This document shows positions 35,629-46,662 of a stretch of 64,000 nt of DNA, piece after piece. Origin of the DNA: Eucommia ulmoides (Eukaryota; Streptophyta; Magnoliopsida; Garryales; Eucommiaceae); contig CM028326.1 in the NCBI GenBank assembly GCA_016647705.1, positions 23,327,901 to 23,391,900 of the forward strand, read 5' to 3'. Position numbers and translations under genes: made by a program. Within the stretch, counting starts at the first letter, position 1; each line of letters starts with the position of its first letter. The notes beneath the pieces were generated by a model. The model was not told the origin of the DNA. It did no database searches and worked only from the letters and a program-made list of their open reading frames with translations.

Positions 35629-35882
35629 TATATGTAGTATATTTATTTAAGGAAAAAAGCATTTAGAGGTCAATTAAAATTTTCTTTATAGTACTTCCTT
35701 GAAGTTGTTGATTGATTTGTTGTGTGGGTTCTCCCACATTGATCACTAAAGAATATAAATAGTCATTTAATTCTTGGGTTACCTCTTAAAGGTGATCCCC
35801 CTAGGGCGTTGAATTGATATGAACAAAAAGTAGGTTAAAGACTATAACATAAATAAAGCAACATGTGTGCGTGTTCTGCCGC
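35629..35882 (-). repeat. Promoter-region duplication, distal copy (second part)
   Basis: It aligns with about 31550-31805, for example CATTTAGAGGT(C/G)AATTAAAATTTT, TTGATCACTAAA(G/T)AATATAAA and AAAGCAACA(T/C)G. The match stops at about 35882. Confidence 0.75.
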
Positions 35883-35999
35883 TAGCAGATAGCCGGACCG
35901 ATCTAGGCTCGGCTAGGGTCTCGGGTCTGGACCTGGGCTTGTGGCTTGCGGCCTTTGGAATGCTTGGTTTTGGTATCATAGGCTTGTGACTTGGCTTAG

Positions 36000-37790
36000 T
36001 CTTGGTATCCTTTTAGACAAAATTTAAAAATCAGATTCATCCCAAACATAGTCTAATTGTTCAGGTTCGTAACTGTAGATAATTACAAATCTAGTGGTTG
36101 TTTATATGTGTATATAGAGAAAGTTATTGAAATTAATTCTTACTTCTTAATTCAGGAGTGACAGACCTGGTCTCTTCATTAACTTCTGTTTATTTTTCTA
36201 CTTCCTATAAAAGGTCAGGCATTTCGCAGCATATAGGCATCAAAACATAAGTTTGCATTCACGTTTTGCTTCAGAGTGTTTTGAGAGATTTCATTGTTCT
36301 TAAGAGTTCTTGAGAGAGTTCAACATTTTTCCATTCATTGAGATTTTGGTTTCCAATATTGGTCCTAGTAGCTACTGATTATTGTATCTTGGGAAGTAGA
36401 CGCTCGTTCAACCCGTAAAAACAATAGTTGGGACAAAATCTACCTTAAGAAACAAATTGTCAACAATTGCCTCAATCTCTTTTTTCTGGTATTTCATTTT
36501 ATTTTTTGTTCATTAATACAATAAGTATCTTGTTCTGGTTTTGCCATTCAGTATTCTATCAATAAACTATAATACAAATTTGAATTATGTTTCTTTATGT
36601 TGTAATATGTTAATCTGAACTATTTCTATAACCAATTATTTCAATCTATTTCCTTTTTATTTCTCAAACTTCTTCTCTATTATTAATTAAATAATCAATT
36701 ATTTAATAATTTAATTAATTTATGCACAACTTTTCCTAAAATCTTAAAGTAGATTTTAATATACATATACAATTCTTGTTTTCATTTAATAAAACATTCC
36801 ACTTACTCAATTCTTATATTTTATTGATTTTTCAGAGAGAAAATGCCTTCTTCTAATGATGTTGTTGCTACTGCTACTGCAGCTACAAAACAAAGCATCA
36901 CATCATCCACTATGACTGTGCCCATTGCGCATCCAATGCTTCCTTCATATGGAGATAAGCCAGAGAAATTTGATGGAAGTTTTTTCAAGAGATGGCAACA
37001 GAAGATGTTGTTTTATCTGACAATAATGAACTTGGCAAAGTTCCTCCACCAAGATGCTCCTACCATGACCAAACATTCAGACACAAAGATGGTAGCTACT
37101 ACAGATGCATGAAAACAATCTGATTTCCTATGCAAAAATTACATCATGAATAGACTGACTAATACACAATACAGTGTGTATTTCTCATTCATGATGACTA
37201 AAGAATTGTGTCAATCCCTAGAAAAAAGTACAAGACTAAAGATGCTCGGACTAAGAAATTTGTAATCGCAATATTTCTACACTACAAAATGGTGGACTCA
37301 AGAACAGTCATTAGTCAAACTGAAGAACTCCAAGTTCTACTGCATGATGTTTATGCAATGGAATGACTCTTAGTGGATCATTTCAAGTGGCAGCTGTGAT
37401 TGAGAAGTTGTCATTATCATAGGGTGACTTCAAGAATTATCTCAAGCACAAATGAAAGCAAATGACTCTCGAATATCTTGTTCCCAAACTGAGAATCAAA
37501 TAAGAGTATCATATATCTTTTGAACATGGGGATCGTCATTCTATGATATTAAAAGCTCATATCATAAAAACTCACAAGACCTTCAAGAAAATGAAGCAAT
37601 ATGGATCAAGTTGAAGCAAAAGAGCTGTAAACAAAAAGTTTAAGGGCAATTGCTATACTTGTAGAAAGTTGGGATATTATGCTCAAGATTGTCACAAGAA
37701 AGTTATATTGAAGGATAAGAAGCCTAATAACCAGGCTTATATGACTAAAGTGGAAAACCTTACTAAGTTCAAGTATTTTTTTTAGAATAT
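36000..37790 (+). mobile_element. Ty1/copia retrotransposon relic (5' part)
   Basis: A TATAAAAGG box at 36206-36214 is followed by a leader and then a broken gag from 36843. No integrase or reverse transcriptase follows; the sequence changes to AT-rich, Helitron-like repeats after about 37790. Boundaries of the LTR could not be fixed. Confidence 0.55.
36843..37790 (+). pseudogene. Copia gag relic with a mutated zinc knuckle
   Basis: The open part (36843-37112, 89 residues) contains PEKFDGSFFKRWQQKMLFYL, the conserved N-terminal motif of copia gag. In-frame stops follow (from 37110), but the later sequence still reads as gag in pieces. Near 37650-37690 is CYTCRKLGYYAQDC, a CCHC zinc knuckle with His replaced by Tyr (CAT to TAT would be a C-to-T change). 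It cannot encode a working gag. Confidence 0.8.
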
Positions 37791-38764
37791 TTAATTAAAT
37801 TTGATAAAAAGAAATAGTTTTTCAATCTATTTTAAGTAGAACAGGTAACATGTAAATGTTTAAAATGGAGGAAATAAAATAAAATATGATCAAAGTACAA
37901 GGGGGTAAAAAGCAATTAACCCTACATCTATATTTATAAATCTATATCTATATTTATATCTATACATATTATATAAAGTAAGCTTTGGGTTACTATTCAT
38001 TTACACATGTAGAATTACATAATTGCCCTCAAAAAATTTTAAAACTAAAGACTCACTTTTCACCTACTATTTTTTTCCTATATCTATAACTATTAACTAT
38101 TATTTATAATTATTCTACACCTATTATCTTTTATAAAAATCAAACTTTTTTTTCTATTCATTTATATAAGAAAAATTATAAATTTATCCTTATAAAATAC
38201 ACAATAGTCCCCTAAGATTTTGAATTGTATTAAAATAGTCATATTAAAATTTTTGAAGGGTATATATGTCATTTAATAATAAGTAATAGATTTTAATTGA
38301 TTTTTACCTGTTGACCGTTAAAATTAATGAAAAACTGAACTATTGTACTTAAGTCTTATATAAATACAGAGGGTGTAAGTTGTAACAAAAATATTATAGG
38401 GGTGCAAAGTAAAATTTTGTCTAACCATAGGGCTGCCGAGTGTAATTAAACCTAAAAAAATTAAACGTGGATTATAAAATTCTCAAATTTTAGATTTAAA
38501 AAAATCAAATGATGGGGCAAAGAATGATTGTTTGTGATGCCTTGTGGTGGTGTTAATATAGGTGTGTAATGCGTTGGTAATTGGGTTTGAGAGTGAGACA
38601 ACAGGCTAGGGATTGAGAGAAAAAGTGAACTTGGGTCTTAATAGAGGAGATTTCCATAGTCAAAGATTGAAAGACAAAGGAAAATTCTGAAGAAAAAAAA
38701 AATAGATTGAATGAATTAAGTGAGATCTATGTGCAATGACACATTCTTTCCTTTAATATTTTTT

Positions 38765-39121
38765 TTAAACTATGAAAGCAAAATATATCTGAAAATAGAA
38801 GAAAGAGATATTGTAACTTGGGTTCCGTGTCTGATCAATTTCAAAATTCAAACTTGAACAACCTCCTTCTTCATCGCCGGTGACAAGCACCGCTGCTGCA
38901 ACAGGGGATGTAGCCGTGTCCACCGATTTTAGGAAGAAGGTCAAAAAGCAGGGATCTAAGCTAATCAAAGTTGCAGTTGGAGATTCTCGTTGACGACGAC
39001 TGTTCATCGCCTTCTCCGATCCATCTGTGTTGACCCAACTATATATTATCACCATTGCGAATCTTGTTGGCGTCACCATCTCCATTGTCGCACCACTAGA
39101 GTCCCTCATCTCTGATTTCAC
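38765..39121 (-). other. Unrecognised 118-codon open frame inside the repeat cluster
   Basis: The frame is slightly more GC-rich than its surroundings at 38860-39110 and sits between the two cassette copies. No motif is recognised. It could be a captured host fragment, but the sequence alone does not show this. Confidence 0.25.
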
Positions 39122-40540
39122 ACTTTCCCTCTCTTTACATATATATATATATATATATATTAACTTTTATTATAGTCAAACTTTTTATCCTATTCATTGG
39201 TATAAGAAAAATTATAAATTTATCCTTATAAATTACACAATAGCCCCTAGGTTTTTGAATAGTATAAAAACAGTCCCTAATAAAAACGTTAAAGGGTGTA
39301 TATGTCATTTAACATTAATTAACATATTTTAGTTGACTTTTATAAAATTCAAACTTTTTATCTTATTCATTTGTATAAGAGAAATAATAAATTTATCCTT
39401 ATAAATTATACAATAGCCCCCAGATTTTTGAATAGTATAAAAACATTCCCTAATAAACTTTTTGTGGACTTTTATTCATTGACCATTAAAGTTAATGAAA
39501 AACTTAACCATTGCACTTAAATCTTAACCACATAGGGTGTAAGTGGTGACTAAAATACCATAGAGATGTAAAGTAAAATTCAGTCAAATCACATGGGTGC
39601 AAAGTATAATTAACCCTAAAAAATTAAACATGGATTATAAATTTCACAGAAGTTAGCAAAATAATTTTAAAATTTATGAAATCAAATGGTGGGGTGAAAA
39701 ATGATTGTTTTGTGATGGCTTGTTGTGGTGTTAATAGAGGTATGTGGCGCATTGGTCGTTGGGTTTGAGAGTGAGACAACGGGCTAAGAACTGAGAGAGA
39801 AAGAAAACATGGATTTTAATAAATGAGGTTTCCATAGTTAATGATTGAAAGACAAAAGAAAAAAAAAATAGAATGAATTAAAAGAGATCCATGTGCACTG
39901 GCACCATCTTTTACTATTCATTTACATATGTAAAATTACATATTTATCCTCAAAAATTCTAAAAACTAAAGGTCAATATTTTTTACCTATTTTATATATA
40001 TATGTGTGTGTGTGTATCTATTAGCTTATTATCTATAACTATATATTAAAGTTAAAACTTTTTTTTTTTCCATTCAAATGTATAAGTAAAATTATAAATT
40101 TATTCATAAAAAAAATATTTTTTTTTTAAAAGAAAGACATTTAATATTTCTATATATTATAGTAATGATATGTATGTTAACATAAATAAGTTTTTTATAC
40201 AATAATTTTATACACAAAGCAGATTTACAAATTGCACTTAGAAACTTTAAAAATTAGTCTAACCATTTCAATATTGCATACTTAAAAGTAATACCATTTG
40301 GTGTAAAAAAAAAAATCAAACTATTAATACAAATATAATATAAAAATAATTTAAAAGAATATGTAGCCACAGACCTAAATACATATATTTAATTTAAGAA
40401 TTTTTTTAAGTAGTTTTTAAACACATGTTGAAAATAATATATGATATTTTTCACTCTATTTAGAATAAAAAGTTATATTAATTTGATACTTTTGATAGTT
40501 ATTGATTTTATTTTTGTTCTTTCATAATAGTTATAGATTT

Positions 40541-41830
40541 TATTTTTTGTACTTTATACATTTGGTGGGATTATTATTATTATTATTATCAATCATTTAT
40601 TTTTTTAATTATAACATATAAAATTAATTAACATTGTTTACCTAACTGCAATTGAAATTCATGTGACTCTACCACTATTAGAGGCATTTTCAAATGTGTC
40701 GTTTAATGAAAATTACAATCTCAACACTTCGTTGCTAAAAAAAAAATTATCAATAATTTTTTTTTTTATCATAGCACATAAAAAAAAATTGAAAAAAAAA
40801 AAAAAAAACAATATATGCAAGGACATGTGTGGTAAACAGCTTCATAATCGCAGTTCTTATCTACGGAAGTATCATTTATCTTTTGATCATGTCATATGCA
40901 CATACTTATTATTAGTTATAAGAGTGTAAATCAGTTGGTCGGATCAGTATTGAAGGATATCAGTCAACTAACCCGAAGAAAAATTCCAGTAGCTCCCCCA
41001 ACCGATGTTGACCGTGTGGCCACATTACCCCAATCTAATTCAGGGTTGGTCAGTAGGTCGATTGTCTGGTAACAAGAACAAAAAAACAAAGATGAAATAC
41101 TAAAAAATTTGTAGATCCGCAAAAAAAATTTAGATCTAAGATGGAGAGAGAAATAATCAAGAAACATATTAAATAATTTAAAAAAAAAAAAAAAAACTTA
41201 CAGATAGTCAGATCGGAGCAAAAGCCATCGTCGTCGATAAACAACAGCATTCCGAGAATCGTGAACTGCGAGATTATTAGGGTATAATAGAGGCAGGATT
41301 ATTAGACAGTGAGATTATTAGACGACGCATGAATAATCATCATAGGAATCATCGACGCAGGAATCATTGAGGAATCATCTATTAGAGTTTGATAGACAAC
41401 GGCAGTGGCTTTGGGATTGAGAGAGAGATAAAGGAGGAGGAGGAGGAGTAGCAAGAGAACGACGCTAGGGTTGGAATTTGGAAACGGAATTATCTGAATC
41501 TTGCTAGAGTTATATTTATGTATAGGGGTTTTTCGTAATATGTCATGTTTTCGGGGGCATTTAGTATATATATATTATTAGGGTTTAGGATTCAGGTGGG
41601 TTCCGGTGCATCGGGTATGGGTAGATGGGTACCCATGCCAAAGTGATTCTGGATTTAGACAGTTCAGATTCGGGTGAAAGAAAGAAAAAGCTACTTATAA
41701 CCGACCGACCCGCCATCGGGTCGAGCAGGTAAAGTAGTGTGGGGCGGGGAAGAGCAGGTTTCAGGATAACATTTGCACCCGCTAATTAGTAGACATGATA
41801 AATTCCACATGCACTATATTTTTTTTTAAT
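40541..41830. other. AT-rich repeats and an unassigned segment
   Basis: 40640-40930 is AT-rich with A runs. 40925-41770 begins with GTTGGTCGGATCAG and ends with GGGTCGAGCAGG, and has repeated GATTATTAGA and GGAATCAT units (41280-41390). It may be another small transposon, but no inverted repeat is convincing. Confidence 0.35.
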
Positions 41831-42126
41831 CATCATTTATCTAGAGCACAATGTCTGTAGTTAACCTAATTTCAATTTTTTAGCTAACTATAACATTGTC
41901 ATTTCTTTACATGAAATGACTTTTATTAATTGTTTTAAACAAGTTTAAACATTGAACATTATAAGAAATAAATAAAAAATTATATACCATATTTCTTCAT
42001 TATTTTTTAAAAAAATTAATATACATATTTTCAGTGTGATTTTTAATGAATAAATAATGTAAAAAATTATAAATATGTCAAATAAAAGAGATAACAGGCA
42101 CGTGCTTTGCACGTGCTCTCAACCTA

Positions 42127-42452
42127 GTATTATAAAAAGTAAGCTTTGGGGACTATTCATTTGCATAGATAAAATTACATAATTGTCCTCCAATTTTTTT
42201 AAAACTAAAATACACTTCATTTGCACAGCCAAACTAAGAAAAAATATAAATTTATCCTTATAAATTACACAATAGTCCCAAGGTTTTCGAATTGTATAAA
42301 AACTGTTCGGAATAAAATTTTTGAAGTAATCTTTGAGTTACTATTCATTTGGATAAGTAAAATTACATAATTATCCTCCAAATTTTTAAAAACTAAAGAT
42401 CGATTTTCACCTACTTCTTTTTTCTTTTTTCTTTTTCTTTATATATACATAC

Positions 42453-42483
<31 letters not shown>

Positions 42484-42685
42484 CTATGTCTATTAACTTT
42501 TATAATTTTATAAAATTATAAAATTATCCTATTTCTATATCTATATCTATACATATTATATAAAGGAGTACCTTTACTATTCATTTGTATATGTAAAAAA
42601 TTACACATTTGTCCTCAAATTTTGTGAAAACTAAAGGTCAATTTTTTGACCCATTTTATATACGTTATACACATATATATGTATG
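42127..42685 (+). mobile_element. Further Helitron-like 5' segments
   Basis: TTATAAAAAGTAAGCTTTGG at 42132, a partial copy at about 42330, and CTATACATATTATATAAAGG at 42545 each resemble the start of the cluster at 37900. The last copy runs into the Mutator-like element at 42686 and resumes at 49563. Confidence 0.5.
42676..42685 (+). repeat. Left target-site duplication of the Mutator-like element
   Basis: TATATGTATG directly precedes the left terminal repeat; the same ten bases follow the right terminal repeat at 49553-49562. Nine or ten bases is the expected size for Mutator-like elements. Confidence 0.85.
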
Positions 42686-42970
42686 GATTTCTTGACATAA
42701 AAAATGTATATTAAAAACTTAATTTCTGAAAATAATAGGGTTGAAACTTATTTACAGGATTGAAGTAAAACGCAGAAGTGATTTGCGTTTTTATAAAAAC
42801 ACATTTCACAAATGCATATTTAAAGGTAAGAAAACGCAAAAGGGATTTGTGTTTCTTTAAAAACGCATTTCCCTTTTGCATTTTCCAAAAGAGAAAAAAA
42901 ATTAAAAAGTGAAAAACGCATAACGCTTATGCGGTTTTCAAAAAAAAAAAAAAGTGAAAAACGCAGAAGT
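42686..42970 (+). repeat. Left terminal inverted repeat of the MULE
   Basis: It pairs with 49270-49552 in reverse complement, including TTAAAAACTTAATTTCTGAA, ATAGGGTTGAAA and CGCAGAAGTGTTCTGC. The exact inner edge is approximate. Confidence 0.85.
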
Positions 42971-43507
42971 GTTCTGCATTTTTAAACTTGAATGCCCCAC
43001 CCACCTTTCTTCTTCCTTATTTGTTGCGTCCGTTTTACTGAGGGTAAAAAAACAGAAGTGTTTTTTACAGTGACCCAACGCCGCCCTCCGCCGATCTGCC
43101 GCCATCGCCGTCACTTCTCCGGTCATCCGGTCGTCGTCTGATTGTTATTAGGTATGTGTGTGTATACGAGATGTATGTGTGTATATATGGATTTTTTGTA
43201 TCTTTTGTTTATTTTGCATTTTTTCAATTTTTTTTTTTTTTTTTGGAAATGTAGATATATCGGCCCTCCGTCGCCCTCCTCCGCCATCGATCTAGCTCCT
43301 CCACTGCTATTCGTCTCATTTTGGTTAGTAAACCGATTTTTATTTTTATTTTTCGATTTTTTTCATAATGTAGATCTAGATTTATATAATTTGAAAATTG
43401 TTTTTTCGTAATGTAGATCTAGATCTAGAAATGTAGATGTAAAACAATTTTTTTCTTTTGGGGTTTTGGTTTTTTTTCTTTTTTTTCCGATTTTTTCGGT
43501 TTTATTT

Positions 43508-43510
<3 letters not shown>

Positions 43511-43562
<52 letters not shown>
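43511..43562. repeat. (GT)n(AT)n microsatellite
   Basis: A run of GT dinucleotides followed by TATATATATA lies in the upstream part of the transposase gene. Confidence 0.9.
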
Positions 43563-43567
<5 letters not shown>

Positions 43568-43759
43568 GAAGGATTTAGGTTTGTGTTTGCAAATTATTAA
43601 CTATTTAGGTTTGTTCGGTTTTAACTAATGATAATTAAGTTCTATAGTTTTTATGAAGTTTTTTGATTGGACAATTTAATTTTTTTTAGTAATATAATTT
43701 ATAATCATAATAATACGTTACATGTTTTATTTTGATTTGTAAAATTATAGTTGTTTGAA

Positions 43760-46499
43760 ATGGAGAATGTTACATTATATCTATATTGGGGTGGAAAGAT
43801 ATTGGAAGGAATTGAGTTTGGAGTGTCGTATAGCATGTCTATGGTCAGATCGTTGGATGTTTGTCGGGGGATTACGTTAAACGAATTAATTGCAACGTTA
43901 CGACCTTATATCTTCAAGGATGGAGTTGATGGAACTTTAAAGTTACAATGTAAGTTATCGTTAGCTACTATTGGTCCTGGGAATTATAGACACACGTTGC
44001 ATTCAATCGATGACGACGCGCCATTAGACCATGTGCTTCAATTACCTCTTAGGGTTCCCTCACTACTTGGTGTTGAGGTTTATGTGGAGGTAGAGCGAGC
44101 TTTTAATCACGCTCCAATATTTTCTTCTCAACCTGATCCTTTTACCCAATTTTTAAGTCAAAATTTCAATTCTCATGTTACTGCGTTATCTGCTATGTTC
44201 GACCCTCAAGTTGTTCAATCCAGTTACACTCACTGATTGCCTTACATTCCTGAAGAATATCATCCCCACACAGTGATTGATCATGATACAGGCACCAGTT
44301 CTGCCACTCCACATTAGCATCATTCGCTAATTAGTCCACCGCACGACAACAATTGCGGTAGGTATGATGAGAATGTGGAGGGTGGGACGAATACAGTCGA
44401 TAGTTTTCACGATGTTGAACAAACAGAGTTAGATGGTGCTTTTGCATTAGAGGAAGAGGAGAATGGTGGGGATGAAGATGAAGATATGGATATCGAGCCG
44501 ACAATGGAAGGGAGTGAACAGTTACCATTACATAAGGTTCTTTCATTCTATAATCAGTTGGAATGGGGTGATAATGATGACATGATAAAGTATGAGCCAA
44601 AGTTGCGAAAGAATTTTTGGACCCTGGAATTGGACGAATTCAATTGTTGCATGGTCTTTAAGGACAAAAAACATATTCAGAATGTTGTGAAATATTACCA
44701 TATTATGAAAAATAAAGAGTATCATGTGGTAGAGACGAACCAGAAAATTTGGTCAATTAAATGCAAGCATGGTTGCGGGTGGCAGATGTGGGCGACTCTA
44801 AAACAGAATCACAGAATGTTGTAGATTACGCAGTACAACGGGCGACACACGTGTTTCTATAATCATACGGTCTTAGATCATGAAAACTTGGATTCGGGTG
44901 TCATTTCTGACATGATACTTGGACAGGTCGAAGAGGATCTAGAAGTGAAGATGGATGTTATCGTTGCGTCTGTGAAAGAGTCTCGGGGATTTATTATCTC
45001 CTACCGAAAGGCTTGGTTGGATAGATCTAAAGCCATCGAGACCTTGTTCGGTGATTGGGATAAATCGTATCGAAAGTTGCCGAAATTCATGTCGGTATTG
45101 CAGCACTTTAATCTTGGGACAATTGTCGAATGAAGTATTGTTTTGACTGCTGCAGCTGGTTATTCGATATTCGACATTCGACATGGTATTTTGGGCATTC
45201 AAACCTTCTGTGGTCGGATGGAGATATTGTCGACCTGTCCTTAAGATTGACGGGACCCATCTGTACGGTAAGTACGAATGAAAGATCTTGATCGCTATTG
45301 GGATAACACCGTCCAATAAGTGTTATCCTTTGGCGTTCGCGGTGGTACCGAAGGAGGACCACCGCTGTTGGTCCTGGTTTATTTTGATGCTGAAGCACCA
45401 TATTGTTAAAGACCAGCCGGAGGTCACGTTGATATCTGACAGACAGATTGACATTCTCAGTGCAGTCAAAACTTTATAGCTTAATCAACCGAACGAACCT
45501 GCTCGGTATCATCAATTTTGTTTGTGGCATCTTTGTAGTAATTTTAATAACATCTTTAAAAATCAACAACTAAAATATCTTACTTGGAATGCGAGTGTTG
45601 TAATACAAGTTCGAAAGTACAACGCTATCATGGAAAAGATTGCGAAAATAAAAGTGGGGGCGTATATGTGGTTGGATAACGTAGCCAAAGATAAATGGAC
45701 CAAGTCACATGATAATGGTAAATGTTGGGGCGTGTTGACGACCAATTATGTCGAAGTATTCAACAACTGTTTGAAAGGTGCAAGGAATGTCCCAATTACA
45801 GCTGCCGTTTCAATAACTTTCTATATGTTGGTCAAATACTTTGATCTCGGTCGATAGGAAGCTCCAAAGGATATGGCCATGGGTTTGGGGTACGTAAAAC
45901 ATGTTGAGAAAATTCAGAAATCTCAAGCAAAGTCAAAAACATACGACGTCCAAATATTCAATCGGTAAGGTTTTTTAACTTGCAATTTATTAATTAGTAA
46001 TATATATTTTTTAATTGATCATCTAATTTGATTTATAAATACATTTAATAATATGGAGAATGCACGTTACCAGGTGAAAATGAGAAAAACTTTGTCTGGT
46101 GGTATTGTTACACACAAAGTTACTTTAGGTGATAACCCTTATTGTAGTTATGGAAAATATAAGACTTTCATATGTCCATGCTCACACATGCTTGCAGTGA
46201 CGGAGTATTGTGGCACAGATGTGTTTCGCTACATCGCTGACGAGTACACAGTAGCGAACTTGCTGAAAGTTTGGGAGTCATCATTTGAACCGATCATTCA
46301 CGAGGACTATTGGCTAATGGTTAACTTTCCGATCCTTTTTCCTAACAAGAATAGACTTCGAGTTGTGAAGCGCGGACGACCTAAATCCACTCGCATTCGA
46401 AACGAAATGGATGTGTCGCAGTGGACAATGACAAATCGGTATGGGTTGTGTTCTCAAACTAGCCATGATAGGCGGACATGTCTATCCCGACCCCAATGA
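43760..46499 (+). pseudogene. MURA-type (MuDR) DDE transposase, broken by stops and a frame change
   Basis: The likely start is ATG at 43760 (MENVTLYLYWGGKILEG), the N-terminal domain of many plant MULE transposases. The frame continues through 45133 but has stops at 44234, 44315, 44822 and 45131. It then changes frame between about 45100 and 45190. The catalytic core follows: VFWAFKPSVVGWRYCRPVLK then IDGTHLYGKY (first Asp), TLISDRQ (second Asp), and WGVLTTNYVEVFNNCLKGAR (Glu). Stops also occur at about 45280 (in KYE*KILIAIG) and 45477. A possible intron starts at GTAAGG (45965). The C-terminus (46053-46499) has a SWIM-type zinc finger with CSYGKY where CSCGKY is usual, and a knuckle YGLCSQTSHDRRTC lacking its first Cys. 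All three catalytic acidic residues remain, but the protein cannot be made. Confidence 0.9.
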
Positions 46500-46662
46500 G
46501 ATAACAATTATAATGGAGACAACAATTTATTTATTTTAATTTACTTTATGGTTGAAACAACATTCGTATTGTGCTGTATTATATTGTCGTTTAGTATATT
46601 GTGTTGTAATATATTTCGTATATTACTACTTCATGAAATTTTAGTTTCAGATTATTGCTGTT

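Larger units (their letters stand above)
37900..42126 (+). mobile_element. Helitron-like non-autonomous repeat cluster
   Basis: The left part reads CTATACATATTATATAAAGT then AAGCTTTGGGTTACTATTCAT, a form seen at 5' ends of plant Helitrons. The right end at 42089-42126 has a hairpin (GCACGTGC-TTT-GCACGTGC), a short spacer and then CTAG followed by T, as Helitron 3' ends do. Inside are tandem copies of a ~1.1-kb cassette (about 38150-38710 and 39340-39900) with shared phrases TATAAATTTATCCTTATAAA, ACACAATAG(T/C)CCC and GAGAGTGAGACAAC. No Rep/helicase is seen. The exact 5' end is not established. Confidence 0.5.

Noticed and set aside
43142..43411. 89-codon frame before the transposase
   Set aside because: It is low-complexity T-rich DNA in the leader of the MULE and matches no family.
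44331..45401. Minus-strand frames over the transposase
   Set aside because: They are antisense shadows; the plus strand has clear MURA-type motifs.
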